A DNA stretch of 64,000 nt from a virus: positions 62,001-126,000 of IMG/VR virus record IMGVR_UViG_3300023179_000017; one strand, 5' to 3'. Shown here in pieces: positions 39,012 to 47,592 of this stretch (its first letter is position 1; the number at the start of each line of letters is the position of its first letter). The position numbers and the translations under genes are program-made. Under the pieces are notes generated by a model. That model worked only from the letters and a program-made list of their open reading frames with translations. It searched no databases and had not been told where the DNA came from.

Positions 39012-40151
39012 ATGAAATATTCGTGGCTTGAAAAATTAGCTGAAGAAGGAAAAATCAGCCGAGGTTGTTTAAACGACATCTATAAGGATGTTGACCAGCT
39101 AATCAAGGAAGCAGTTTCTCCAGAGAGAGCGGCTAAATTACAAGAGTGGGGAAAATTAGTTGGCAATTTAACTCTTTATGCTGGTGTTACCGGCGTTGTT
39201 AATCACGTATTAAAAGGCATCGATCAAAAGATGGAAGATTCTGACGTTGCAAAGACCATCCGACAAAACAAGTTGAATATTATGCAAATGCCAGAGTTTG
39301 CTAAAAACCCAGAGAAAACAGAAGCCAGATTTAATGAGATCGTTTCCGTAGCACCTCACGTAGCGGCAAATCAGAAGCTCATGGAAAATCTTCTAAGACA
39401 CAAGATGCACAGTGGACTTACGGATTCGGACGTTCAATCTCTTTCAATGATTCAAGCTCAATACATGAGACAGCCATACCGAACAGAAAGAGTTCAAAAA
39501 AAATTAGCTTCTATTAGACCAGAGGTGTTGGGAAGTATTTTAGCTGATGTTCATTTATTAAAAACGGCAGAGCTGATTAGACCGGCAGTTGGCGTTGGAC
39601 AAAGAATTAAAAACTTCGCAAGCCGTGTCGGCCACCTTGTGTCAGCCCCACTTTTTATTGGTGCTGGAGCCGCAGCAACAAACTCTGTTTTAAAGAAGCT
39701 TGATGAAATAAAACTAGAAAAAAGCTTAGAAACTTCTTTTAGAAAAGCTATGGCACTTAGCAGTGCTGACAAAGAACCGTTGCATGAAAACCCAGAAAAA
39801 GCCAGACAAGCCTTCAGTGCATTAGCCCATTTTGCCCCGCATGTGGCGCTAGAGCCACAAGCAGCTAGAGCCTTCATGGTAAAAATCGTTTCCTATGATC
39901 AGGGTGTAAACACGGGCGACATTAAAGACCTCAGCGAAATCCAAAAGAATCTGTCTGCTGTAGAACGAAGAAGCCCGCTTATTGAAGGTTTTGTTGCCGG
40001 CAGCAATTTTGTGGGAGCACCTGGAATTGCTCAAAATGCTTTCCAAGACGCCGGACAAAACTTTATGTTTGAGGGAAAAGACGAGTACCGAGACAAAGAT
40101 AGTGGCAAACTTTACTATAAAAACCCCGCTCCGAAAGGCGATAAGAAATAA
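39012..40151 (+). CDS. Head-region protein with internal duplication, 379 aa
   Basis: The ATG at 39012 follows GTGGAGTGCTT. The protein begins MKYSWLEKLAEEGK. Residues about 45-155 and 215-325 are related: both have a hydrophobic segment, a helix ending in VLKxxD, ENPEKARQAF or KNPEKTEARF, a (V/F)APHVA motif and a (D/S)DVQSLSMIQ or GDIKDLSEIQ block. It is thus a tandem duplication of a domain of about 110 residues. Position before the protease suggests a capsid or internal protein. Family unknown. Confidence 0.55.
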   Translation: MKYSWLEKLAEEGKISRGCLNDIYKDVDQLIKEAVSPERAAKLQEWGKLVGNLTLYAGVTGVVNHVLKGIDQKMEDSDVAKTIRQNKLNIMQMPEFAKNPEKTEARFNEIVSVAPHVAANQKLMENLLRHKMHSGLTDSDVQSLSMIQAQYMRQPYRTERVQKKLASIRPEVLGSILADVHLLKTAELIRPAVGVGQRIKNFASRVGHLVSAPLFIGAGAAATNSVLKKLDEIKLEKSLETSFRKAMALSSADKEPLHENPEKARQAFSALAHFAPHVALEPQAARAFMVKIVSYDQGVNTGDIKDLSEIQKNLSAVERRSPLIEGFVAGSNFVGAPGIAQNAFQDAGQNFMFEGKDEYRDKDSGKLYYKNPAPKGDKK

Positions 40152-43100
40152 ATGGATAAGCTTCTTTTATTTCGGGGAAAGTCCGAGAACGGCATTTTTA
40201 CCTATGTCATCGACTCGGAAAGACCGTTCTTAGAAAAGACGGCGGCGGAATACCACCCAACTATTGCGGCTTATATCAACTCAGCAAAAAAGATGCCCGG
40301 AAAAACCCAGATCCTTCTGACAGCCTTGGGAGCCGGAGAGTGGTGGGGAAACAACGTCAACGGAGATTACTTTCCAGAAGCAGCCCTTGCTCATGAGGGG
40401 GATGACTACGGGTATAAAACCTTTGTCACGACCGCCAAGATATATAAGCACCACATAAACAAAGATCCAAAAGCCGCTTACGGGGATGTGGCTCTTTCTG
40501 TTTACAACCCCAAGTACCACCGGGTTGAGCTGATCGTAGTAATAGACAATGAAAAGGCACCCGACATCGCGTCTCGTATGGAGAGCGGAGATTATCCAGA
40601 CTGGTCGATGGGGTGTCTGTTGTCTGGCAGCAAGATTCGGTTGGCAGACGGAAGAACCAAGCTTGTAGAGAATATTGCGGTTGGGGATTTTGTTCTAAAC
40701 AAATTTGCAAAGCCAGGAAAAGTAACCGAGCTTCACCCAAGACCTTACGCTGGGGAGGTTTTCAGATTTCAGTTTGTAAATGGAGCTTCTTCTTGGATGA
40801 CCCACGAGCATCCGGTACTGGTTTATAAGAAAGATCAGATAAAAAACGGAGCCCGCATTAAAGAAGGCTCTGAGTTTGGCTTGCCGGAATACCTTGGGGC
40901 CGACTCCGTGGAGCTGGGAGATTACCTCTGCACCCCGTATGATCAAACCGTTTTGACACCAGAATACGCTACAAAAGATTTGGCTAGGGTGTTGGGGTGG
41001 TATCTTGCCGAGGGCCACGTTGTTAGAAATAAAGAAAAAGAGCCCAGCGGAATTCAGTTTTCGGTGCATCAGGACGGTTCTATTTTTTCAGAGATAGAGA
41101 CTCTCTGCAAAGCCTTGAATAGTCGAAATACCCCAGTTATTTCCAACCACTCTTCGTCGCCTGTTGGAAAAATTGTTTCTGTTTATGATGACCGAATTGC
41201 CAAGCTTTGTTTACAACTAGCCGGAAGCTACTCTCACAATAAGGTTTTAGATGCTACCGTAATGCAGTGGGACCCAGAGATTCAAATGCAGCTGTTGGGG
41301 ACCTATTTGGAAGGGGATGGCTGGCAAGAACAGAATCCGGAATCCAAACATTATGGAAGTTGTTATTGGAGTACTTGCAACGAGACGTTGGCCTATCAAA
41401 TTTCTCAGTTGCTGTTGAGAAATGGGATCGTTTCTAGAGTAGGCATTAATAACCACCAAGACACTGGTTTTAACCATGTGGATACCAGAGAGTACGTGGT
41501 AGAAATCCGGTCTAATTTTGCAAATCAGTTTGTGGGCATCGCCCCTAAAGTAATTCAAACCCCAGAGAGGGAAAAAAACTCCCAAAAAAGAATCGTACAC
41601 AACGGCCTTTTGCTTGTTCCGGTGCGATCCGTTGAGCGGTCTTATTTTGAAGGCGCTGTTTTTAATTTTGAAGTTGAGGGAGAGCACTCCTATGTGGCAG
41701 ACGGTATTGTCACGCACAACTGTCGAGTACCTTTCGATGTGTGCTCTATTTGTGGTAACAAAGCGCCTACAAGACAGCAATATTGCGAGCACTTAAAGTA
41801 CTACATGGGAAAGATACACCCCGACACAGGAAAAATGGCTTACGCCATCAACACCCGTCCAAAGTTTTTTGATATCAGCCAAGTTCTAATTGGCGCTGAC
41901 AAGATTGCAAAGACCTTAAAAAAAGTAGCGCACGCTTCACTTCCTATTAAGCCAGTTAGTTCTGCGCTTCTTGCTGAAAAAATGGCAGTCAATAAAGCCG
42001 CAGCCATTACTAAAGAAATACCTGCGTCTGAGCCCCCCGCTTCTCAAAAAGAATTGGGAGAGGGTATTGCTGCTGTAAAAGCCCAAGAGCCGGTTTTGCC
42101 GCGAGATGTTTTGGATTCCTTAGGTAAGCAGGATTTATCAAAGGTAATGTCCACACTATCTTTTATGGGCATTCTTCCAAAACCCCAAGAGTTTCAACGG
42201 GTCGTTTTAATATCGATAGGGAAAAAACAACTGGCAGATGATCTTGATTCAAAAAACATGTGTTTTGATCCTATGATGACCCCAGATCCAAAACCGGTTC
42301 ATGAAAAGATTTTAAATATCAGCGGCGACTGTTTTTGCCCACACATCATGAAGATGATGATGCCGCACATGGAATCTCGAAGCTACGCGGCTCCCCACTT
42401 ATCCAGACGGGTTATTATTTTAAGTAAGACAGCAAATAAAGAAGTTCTTCCCACCTTTATTAAATTTGCGGAAGACGGCGAACGAAAACCACTAGGTATT
42501 TTACCTTTAATGGCTTTGATAGCTGGCCTTTATGCTGCAATTGGTAAAAAGTCGCCTACCGAAGTTGTTGGTACGGTAGACAGAGTAATTGAAAAACACC
42601 CTATGTTGGCCGTCGCTTTAGCTGCATCCGCCCCCACCATTTTTAATCACGTGGCCGGAACTAATGTAATGGGACAAGGGGCTAACTCAATTCCTGTCGC
42701 TAACCCAGATACCAACGACATGGCACAGCGCATTGAAGAGCAACGACAGCAACCGTTTCTAAAAGTAGGTTCTTTTTTTGGTCCTTTTTCTAGACGGGTA
42801 TTCTTAGGAATACCTGCGGTTTATATGGCTTCTGGAGTTTTGCAAAAACACAAGAATGCAAACCCCCACGATCAAGAATCCAGAATCAGAAAGTTTGTTC
42901 GACAATATCCAGACGTGGTTGGGATGGGTCTTGGAATTGATGCCCTTATGTCATTTAGAGGAAAAGGAACTAATCAGATATTTAGGGGAATCAAAAAAGG
43001 TTTAGATGCCGCATCAAAGCCTTTTGCAAAAACCGGAACTGATAAAACCGCTGGGCCGCAAGATTATATATCGGGCAGCGTCATTTGGCCGCTAGCTTAC

Positions 43101-43229
43101 GGGCCAGCCGGATTGCCGGCAAGAATGATTGGTGGTTTTGCGGACCAAGTCATTTTGGATGGCGCCAAAAAGATTTTGTCAAACAAAAACAAGAGGAATA
43201 AACTTAATACAAACAACGGGGAGAATTAA
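40152..43229 (+). CDS. Putative prohead maturation protease with intein
   Basis: The 1025-residue precursor gives 656 residues after splicing. The N-terminal domain has GAGEWWGNNVNGDYFPE (about 57-73), a catalytic His candidate in IYKHHINKD (about 98) and a Ser candidate in DWSMG (150-154), followed after the intein by CRVPFDVCSICGNKA and a zinc-type CEH cluster. This layout fits the serine protease that cuts scaffold and capsid proteins during head maturation. The C-terminal half has FLEKTA-like sites (LSKTANKE) and hydrophobic segments, so it may be a separate virion domain released by cleavage. The next gene is the scaffold-like protein. Confidence 0.68.
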   Translation: MDKLLLFRGKSENGIFTYVIDSERPFLEKTAAEYHPTIAAYINSAKKMPGKTQILLTALGAGEWWGNNVNGDYFPEAALAHEGDDYGYKTFVTTAKIYKHHINKDPKAAYGDVALSVYNPKYHRVELIVVIDNEKAPDIASRMESGDYPDWSMGCLLSGSKIRLADGRTKLVENIAVGDFVLNKFAKPGKVTELHPRPYAGEVFRFQFVNGASSWMTHEHPVLVYKKDQIKNGARIKEGSEFGLPEYLGADSVELGDYLCTPYDQTVLTPEYATKDLARVLGWYLAEGHVVRNKEKEPSGIQFSVHQDGSIFSEIETLCKALNSRNTPVISNHSSSPVGKIVSVYDDRIAKLCLQLAGSYSHNKVLDATVMQWDPEIQMQLLGTYLEGDGWQEQNPESKHYGSCYWSTCNETLAYQISQLLLRNGIVSRVGINNHQDTGFNHVDTREYVVEIRSNFANQFVGIAPKVIQTPEREKNSQKRIVHNGLLLVPVRSVERSYFEGAVFNFEVEGEHSYVADGIVTHNCRVPFDVCSICGNKAPTRQQYCEHLKYYMGKIHPDTGKMAYAINTRPKFFDISQVLIGADKIAKTLKKVAHASLPIKPVSSALLAEKMAVNKAAAITKEIPASEPPASQKELGEGIAAVKAQEPVLPRDVLDSLGKQDLSKVMSTLSFMGILPKPQEFQRVVLISIGKKQLADDLDSKNMCFDPMMTPDPKPVHEKILNISGDCFCPHIMKMMMPHMESRSYAAPHLSRRVIILSKTANKEVLPTFIKFAEDGERKPLGILPLMALIAGLYAAIGKKSPTEVVGTVDRVIEKHPMLAVALAASAPTIFNHVAGTNVMGQGANSIPVANPDTNDMAQRIEEQRQQPFLKVGSFFGPFSRRVFLGIPAVYMASGVLQKHKNANPHDQESRIRKFVRQYPDVVGMGLGIDALMSFRGKGTNQIFRGIKKGLDAASKPFAKTGTDKTAGPQDYISGSVIWPLAYGPAGLPARMIGGFADQVILDGAKKILSNKNKRNKLNTNNGEN
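40614..41720 (+). other. Intein in prohead protease (369 aa, LAGLIDADG type)
   Basis: The insert runs from Cys 155 to Asn 523 and is followed by Cys. Block A is CLLSGSKIRLADG, block B is MTHEHPVL, and the end is GIVTHN followed by C. Two LAGLIDADG-like helices are visible: RVLGWYLAEGHVV and QLLGTYLEGDGW. All splice residues are canonical. It interrupts the protease directly after DWSMG, next to the likely catalytic Ser. Confidence 0.92.
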
Positions 43230-43230
43230 A

Positions 43231-43851
43231 ATGCCTACATTACAAGATATACTTGAAAAGGATTTAGGACTAGGTTCTGAACAGCCACAAACAGAAAAAG
43301 TGGCTTCTCAGGACGTTGCTGAAAGCGACGACATAGAGAAATTGGCGATGGAAATTGGGCTCATCAATGAAGAAGATGTAACCAACTCCGCGTCACAGGA
43401 GCAAACAACCGAACTTAAAAAGGAGGCAAAAATGTCACTCGATAATCTGTACAGTGAACTGTTTCCTGGTGACGCAGACGTAGTCGGCGCCACTCAGGAA
43501 AAAGTTGCAAGCGAAGAAAACGAAATGGAAAAACAAGCTGCCGCTGTTGAAGAAGCAATTGGCGAATTAGCTTATGACCATTTTGAAAATTTAGTAGATG
43601 CCCATATTACAAAAATGGCTTCTGCTATTTGGGAAGAAATGCAAAAAGAAGCTGGTGCTGATCAAGCTATGGCCAGCAACGAAGTTTCCGACGGACAGGG
43701 AGTTGATACAACCCCAGAAGTTGAAGACTCTGTAAAAGAAACAAGCCCAGAAGGCGCTGTTGGTGAATACGAACAGAAAAAAGGACCTATGGGAGAATTG
43801 AAACAGGCTGCACTGAGAAAACAAATTCTCTTGTCGCAACTTGAAGGATAA
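43231..43851 (+). CDS. Scaffold-like acidic protein with many K-x-A sites, 206 aa
   Basis: The ATG at 43231 is preceded by GGGGAGAATTAAA. The protein is acidic, helical and Gln/Glu-rich, as phage scaffolds are, and lies directly after the protease and before the capsid-like gene. It contains TEKVASQD, IEKLAMEI, LKKEAKMS, QEKVASEE, MEKQAAAV, ITKMASAI, MQKEAGAD and LKQAALRK, about one site per 25 residues. That density is what one expects for a core protein cut into fragments during maturation. The cleavage sites themselves are inferred. Confidence 0.6.
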   Translation: MPTLQDILEKDLGLGSEQPQTEKVASQDVAESDDIEKLAMEIGLINEEDVTNSASQEQTTELKKEAKMSLDNLYSELFPGDADVVGATQEKVASEENEMEKQAAAVEEAIGELAYDHFENLVDAHITKMASAIWEEMQKEAGADQAMASNEVSDGQGVDTTPEVEDSVKETSPEGAVGEYEQKKGPMGELKQAALRKQILLSQLEG

Positions 43852-43863
43852 GGGGGAATACAA

Positions 43864-44460
43864 ATGACATACGAACAATTAAGCGCAGAAGATCAGGCAT
43901 TGTTAGATACCCAATTTCCAGCAGAACTTGAAAAAGAAGCTGCTGCAGAATTGCAACAAGCTCAGGAGCTATACAGCATTGGTTTTGAAAAACTAGCTGT
44001 TGAAGCTGCTGATACCTTGGACAAATTGGCAGAAGAAAAAGAAGAAGAAGAAGAGAAAGAAGAAAAGCCAGAGCTTTCTGAAGAGCACAAGAAAGAAGCT
44101 GCTGCTAGAGCTTCTTTTATCGCCAGAGCTTATTGCGATGGTTTGATGAAGCTTGGACAGGAAAGACACGGAAACGAGCTTCATTATTTCATTCCCGCAA
44201 TTGACGAAAAAATTGCTGGTTGGAAAGAATGGCCACGACAAGCTTGGGAATCTACTAAAGGTATGGCTTCCAAAGGCGTCGGCAAAGCTAAAGAGCTTGG
44301 CGGAAAGCTAAAAGATAAAACTAAAGGGCACGGCGAAAAAGCAAAAGAAATGGTTGAGAAACATCCTCACCGTTACGCTGCTGGTGCTTTTACTGGTGGT
44401 GCACTTGTTGGATCATACGCACACCACAAAATGACTAAGAAAAAAGATAAGAAGAAGTAG
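43864..44460 (+). CDS. Acidic/basic two-part head protein with glycine zipper, 198 aa
   Basis: The first half is acidic and has LEKEAAAE, GFEKLAVEAA and LDKLAEEK sites and a long Glu run. The second half is basic and Gly-rich (KGVGKAKELGGKLKDKTKGHG), with AAGAFTGGALVGSYAHH as a glycine zipper and a final lysine tail. I infer that the acidic part acts with the scaffold and that cleavage releases the basic part inside the head. The stop is followed by a terminator. Confidence 0.55.
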   Translation: MTYEQLSAEDQALLDTQFPAELEKEAAAELQQAQELYSIGFEKLAVEAADTLDKLAEEKEEEEEKEEKPELSEEHKKEAAARASFIARAYCDGLMKLGQERHGNELHYFIPAIDEKIAGWKEWPRQAWESTKGMASKGVGKAKELGGKLKDKTKGHGEKAKEMVEKHPHRYAAGAFTGGALVGSYAHHKMTKKKDKKK

Positions 44461-44465
44461 TTCTA

Positions 44466-44506
44466 TTTTTAAAGGGACGGGTTTAACGATCCGTCCCTTT
44501 TAAAAA
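44466..44506. terminator. Terminator after the scaffold genes
   Basis: TTTTTAAAGGGACGG pairs with CCGTCCCTTTTAAAAA (one extra T) around a 10-base loop. It would limit read-through between the scaffold genes and the following small head genes. Confidence 0.8.
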
Positions 44507-44524
44507 TACTCTCCGAGGTTACCT

Positions 44525-44866
44525 ATGACAAAAGAAGCAAAACAATCATTCTTGGGGTGTCTAAACAGCGCCGAAATCGATGCCTCTGGCAGATTGCAAG
44601 TTGAAAAAAGCGCTGGCGTTTTTGGGACTTCGATTTTGGGTGATACCGCGAAAAAAACTGTTGCTGGCGTGGCTAACCTTGGAAAAAGCCTTTCTAATAA
44701 ATCTTCTGGTTGGGCCAATTCTAGCGGAGTTAAACGTGTTGTTGGCAACGCAGGTAAAACCGTAGGTGGCTTTGTACAACGAAACCCTGGGGAAACTTTA
44801 GCGGGTGCCGGACTGCTTGGTGCCTACCAGCTAGGAAAAAGAAGCGGGGAGAGCAAAAGACGATGA
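44525..44866 (+). CDS. Small glycine-rich head-region protein, 113 aa
   Basis: The protein begins MTKEAKQSFLGCLN and has VEKSAGVFG near residue 27. The C-terminal part has the hydrophobic AGAGLLGAYQLGKR zipper and a basic tail. The stop overlaps the next start. An internal or minor head role is inferred. Confidence 0.5.
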   Translation: MTKEAKQSFLGCLNSAEIDASGRLQVEKSAGVFGTSILGDTAKKTVAGVANLGKSLSNKSSGWANSSGVKRVVGNAGKTVGGFVQRNPGETLAGAGLLGAYQLGKRSGESKRR

Positions 44867-45327
44867 GAAACTTAGAACAACTTTTAGCTGATGCAGATGC
44901 TATTATTGAAAAAAGAGCTTCTGTAAATCAGCCAGAAACACAAAACACAGAAACCGATGAAGATATTGCTAAATTAGCAAACTATCTCTTGGCTGGCGAA
45001 GAAAAGACAACCGAGTCACAAGAAGAAACGATTTTTGAAAAAGCCGCTCACGCAGTAGCTATTGTTGAAACGATTCAGAACATTGAACAGATTAAAAAGC
45101 TTGCTGAGTTTGAAAAGCGTGCTTTAGAAGCAGGGCACCCACAAGAAGAGGTGGATGCTTATATTGATAAACTAGCTTTAACGATACCCACTAAATATGT
45201 GGCCGGATTAACAGCGTTGGGCGGGGCCGGGGCACTTGGCGCACACGCAGGTAAAAAACGCGGATATAACAAAGCCTTAAAAGACATCAATACTGCGCTT
45301 GAGGCTTATGAAAGTCAGCCCGAATGA
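44863..45327 (+). CDS. Head-region protein with K-x-A sites and glycine zipper, 154 aa
   Basis: Residues about 15-100 are acidic and helical with IIEKRASVN, IFEKAAHAV and EFEKRALEAG. Residues about 115-135 (GLTALGGAGALGAHAGKKRG) are a glycine zipper with a basic end. The start and stop overlap both neighbours. It has the same two-part design as the protein at 43864. Confidence 0.5.
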   Translation: MRNLEQLLADADAIIEKRASVNQPETQNTETDEDIAKLANYLLAGEEKTTESQEETIFEKAAHAVAIVETIQNIEQIKKLAEFEKRALEAGHPQEEVDAYIDKLALTIPTKYVAGLTALGGAGALGAHAGKKRGYNKALKDINTALEAYESQPE

Positions 45328-45800
45328 CAGAGTTTTTTTTAAATGGGTTTATTAAACAGGCGGCTAAGTATAGCCCCACCCATTTAGATTTTAAATCTAT
45401 GTCTAAGCGTCTACGAGCTGGATATAGAAAACAAACGGGCGGGGTGTCTGGATTAGGTGGGATGTTGATGATGTTGCCTGCAGAGCTTGCGGCTAAAGTG
45501 GTTGGCAAAAAAGCAAGGTTAGCTAGAGCCGTACGACGAGCTAATACGGCAGCGCTGGCGGCAGACACAGCTCTTGGAAAATATCCCCACAAATTTATGT
45601 CCAAGATGCCGTTTGGAAAAGAGTTGTTTGTTCAAAAAGATATGCTGCCGATGGGAAAGGGCATTCATAAAGAAGTGAAGCGCACTTCTGTTTTAGCACC
45701 AGCAAGTAAGTTAACGTCAGTCGCTTCTCCCGTTATTGTTGGAATAACGCTGGATAAGCAGATGAGAAAACTAAAAAGAAAACCTGAGCAAAATGGATAA
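45324..45800 (+). CDS. Basic protein with N-terminal head-targeting-like motif, 158 aa
   Basis: The start MTEFFLNGFIKQAAK is one of the best matches to the recurrent motif. The rest is very basic, with an Ala-rich helix (LAAKVVGKKARLARAVRRA) and a hydrophobic SVASPVIVGITL segment near the end. A DNA-associated internal head protein is my best guess. It overlaps both neighbouring genes. Confidence 0.6.
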   Translation: MTEFFLNGFIKQAAKYSPTHLDFKSMSKRLRAGYRKQTGGVSGLGGMLMMLPAELAAKVVGKKARLARAVRRANTAALAADTALGKYPHKFMSKMPFGKELFVQKDMLPMGKGIHKEVKRTSVLAPASKLTSVASPVIVGITLDKQMRKLKRKPEQNG

Positions 45801-46110
45801 CCAGCTAAGAAAACTAGCCGCTGAGAAAATGCTTCAGCTTCATAAGACGAATAAGGAGCATGAAAAGCGGGCACACGCGCTTCGTTTGATTTACAAACAA
45901 GCGGAACTTGGCTTTGGCGAAGTCCCTCGCTCATATCGGGAGCTACAAGAAAAGGTAGCATCTCTCTTAAATCAAGACCTAAACGTAGTGGAAAAAGCCC
46001 TGGAACTGACCGGTGGTAACATGAAGCTTGGAGAACTTGCACAGCAAGACTTCTCCGTTAGCGCAGATGCCACAGAGCAATTTCAGGCAGCCATAATTGG
46101 CGAACTGTAA
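45793..46110 (+). CDS. Hypothetical helical protein, 105 aa
   Basis: The product is helical and contains LRKLAAEKM, HEKRAHALR and LQEKVASLL, again in K-x-A form. It overlaps the previous gene by 8 bases and ends 15 bases before the decoration-like gene. Function unknown. Confidence 0.5.
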   Translation: MDNQLRKLAAEKMLQLHKTNKEHEKRAHALRLIYKQAELGFGEVPRSYRELQEKVASLLNQDLNVVEKALELTGGNMKLGELAQQDFSVSADATEQFQAAIIGEL

Positions 46111-46125
46111 CATAGGAGAAAAACA

Positions 46126-46605
46126 ATGACTGGTATTTCAGAAATCAGAACAGTTCCAGTCGGCGAAGACCTGACTAGCGAAAGCCTTGCGCTGTCTGTC
46201 GTGCGTGGGATGGAAAGAGCCCACCGCGTAGACCACAAAGCCCATGCTGGTTTGAGCTTAGCCGCTGGGGAATGGGGAGTATTGGGTAACGATGGTACGG
46301 TATCACGTCCTGGCACTTCTTCCGTCGCTAACACTTATTTGTGCCTTGCAGGTACAGATCGTTTCGACGCAAAAGCAACTGGGAATGTAACTCTTGCAGT
46401 TAGCTCTCCTCTAGTTGTTAAGTCAAACAAGTATCATGTCGGCGGCTCGTACGCTGCTGGTACTTTGTTAACCGTAAAAGATCTCGGCGGCGGCGAAGCT
46501 AGTGTTTCACCTGCTGCTGACGGCGATCATGTGGTGGCAATGGTGGTCAGTGTTGGATCAGGATACCTGGTCTATCAAGTGGTCCCCACACCATTTAAGA
46601 AATAA
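46126..46605 (+). CDS. Capsid decoration-like protein, 159 aa
   Basis: It is preceded by ATAGGAGAAAAACA and directly precedes the capsid-like gene. The chain is beta-rich with LSLAAGEWGVLGNDGTVSRPG and a C-terminal half of short Gly/Val strands, with no helix bundle. Head decoration proteins that trim capsid seams look like this and sit in this position. There is no K-x-A site, as expected for a protein added after cleavage. Confidence 0.6.
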   Translation: MTGISEIRTVPVGEDLTSESLALSVVRGMERAHRVDHKAHAGLSLAAGEWGVLGNDGTVSRPGTSSVANTYLCLAGTDRFDAKATGNVTLAVSSPLVVKSNKYHVGGSYAAGTLLTVKDLGGGEASVSPAADGDHVVAMVVSVGSGYLVYQVVPTPFKK

Positions 46606-46616
46606 GGGAGGCGACC

Positions 46617-47528
46617 ATGAACGAACTAGACGCAACCACGTTTAACAATCTCTTTATCGAGAGATTGGATACTACCGAAGGGCTGCAAAAAACTGCAGCC
46701 GCTGGTGCGGCATTCGTCCGAGCCAAAATCCGTGAAATCGGATTTGCTCGACGAGTTCTTCCACCTGAATCTGTAACCCGCGCCGATACGACACGATCCA
46801 CCGATCACGATACGTTGATCAAGATCGTAGACATCGAGCACGACTCTAAAGCAATGGCTGTGAACTTCGCATCCGAAGCTGATGAGCGATATATCCAAGG
46901 CAAGCGCTATGCTCTTCCTTTCTTCAAGGTTGAATCCGAGAAGTTTGTGAAAAGCGAAGGCGAACTTCTTGCTTATGATTATCCAATCACTAAGGTCATC
47001 GAAGAAAACAGCATCAAAGATATTCAACGCGTTGAAGACGAAAAATTCGTTGAATATGCTGAAGCTGCTGTCACCATCACCGGAAAACGGTTGGTGTCTG
47101 CTGCTACTGCTGTAGACAGAAAAGCGCTAACCTCGCTTTTCAAAATGATCGATTACGATCAGTTGGTGTCTGCTACTGTTCTTATGAACACTGTAGACTT
47201 CGACGACTACATGGTTCAGCCAGCAACTGAAGTCGGTTCTCCGCTAGCTTCGGAAGTCACTGTAAATGGATACAAATATCCTACAGTGATGAAACGAAAG
47301 CTCGTGGTTACCAACAAGCACGATATCGTACTTCCCGGACATATCTGGGGATTCACAGATCCTGCTTACCTTGGTAACTTCTTCATCTTGAACGATGTAA
47401 AGTTCTGGATTAAGAAAGAAGCTGACTTGGTAATCTGGAAGACATGGGAATATGTTGCTGAAGGTTTCGGTAACATTAAGGCAATGGCAAAGTTAGAACT
47501 TGCTGTTCCAAGCCCAATTCCAGATTAA
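46617..47528 (+). CDS. Major capsid protein candidate
   Basis: The 303-residue protein lies between the decoration-like gene and neck genes, has a strong GGGAGGCGACC leader and is followed by a stable hairpin, as highly expressed capsid genes often are. It has a long E/F-rich loop region (FFKVESEKFVKSEGELL), a helix VEDEKFVEYAEAA and a beta-rich P-domain-like end (VTNKHDIVLPGHIWGFTDPAYLGNFF), compatible with an HK97 fold. The LQKTAAAGAAF sequence at about 23-33 is a likely maturation site, which would remove about 26 residues. The fold is inferred. Confidence 0.68.
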   Translation: MNELDATTFNNLFIERLDTTEGLQKTAAAGAAFVRAKIREIGFARRVLPPESVTRADTTRSTDHDTLIKIVDIEHDSKAMAVNFASEADERYIQGKRYALPFFKVESEKFVKSEGELLAYDYPITKVIEENSIKDIQRVEDEKFVEYAEAAVTITGKRLVSAATAVDRKALTSLFKMIDYDQLVSATVLMNTVDFDDYMVQPATEVGSPLASEVTVNGYKYPTVMKRKLVVTNKHDIVLPGHIWGFTDPAYLGNFFILNDVKFWIKKEADLVIWKTWEYVAEGFGNIKAMAKLELAVPSPIPD

Positions 47529-47538
47529 GTGAATTGTT

Positions 47539-47569
47539 GGGTGGGTACTCCCTCTGGGGGTACTCACCC
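47539..47569 (+). terminator. Stable hairpin after the capsid gene
   Basis: GGGTGGGTACTCCC and GGGGGTACTCACCC form a 14-bp stem with a few G-U pairs and a 3-base loop. No strong T-run follows, so partial termination or mRNA stabilisation is likely. Confidence 0.55.
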
Positions 47570-47592
47570 GGCTTTAATTGAGGAGAACACAA

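Noticed and set aside
41247-41792. 181-codon minus-strand frame inside the protease intein
   Set aside because: The plus strand has clear intein motifs; the antisense frame has no recognisable features.
46626-47027. 133-codon minus-strand frame inside the capsid gene
   Set aside because: Shadow of the capsid frame, no ribosome site.
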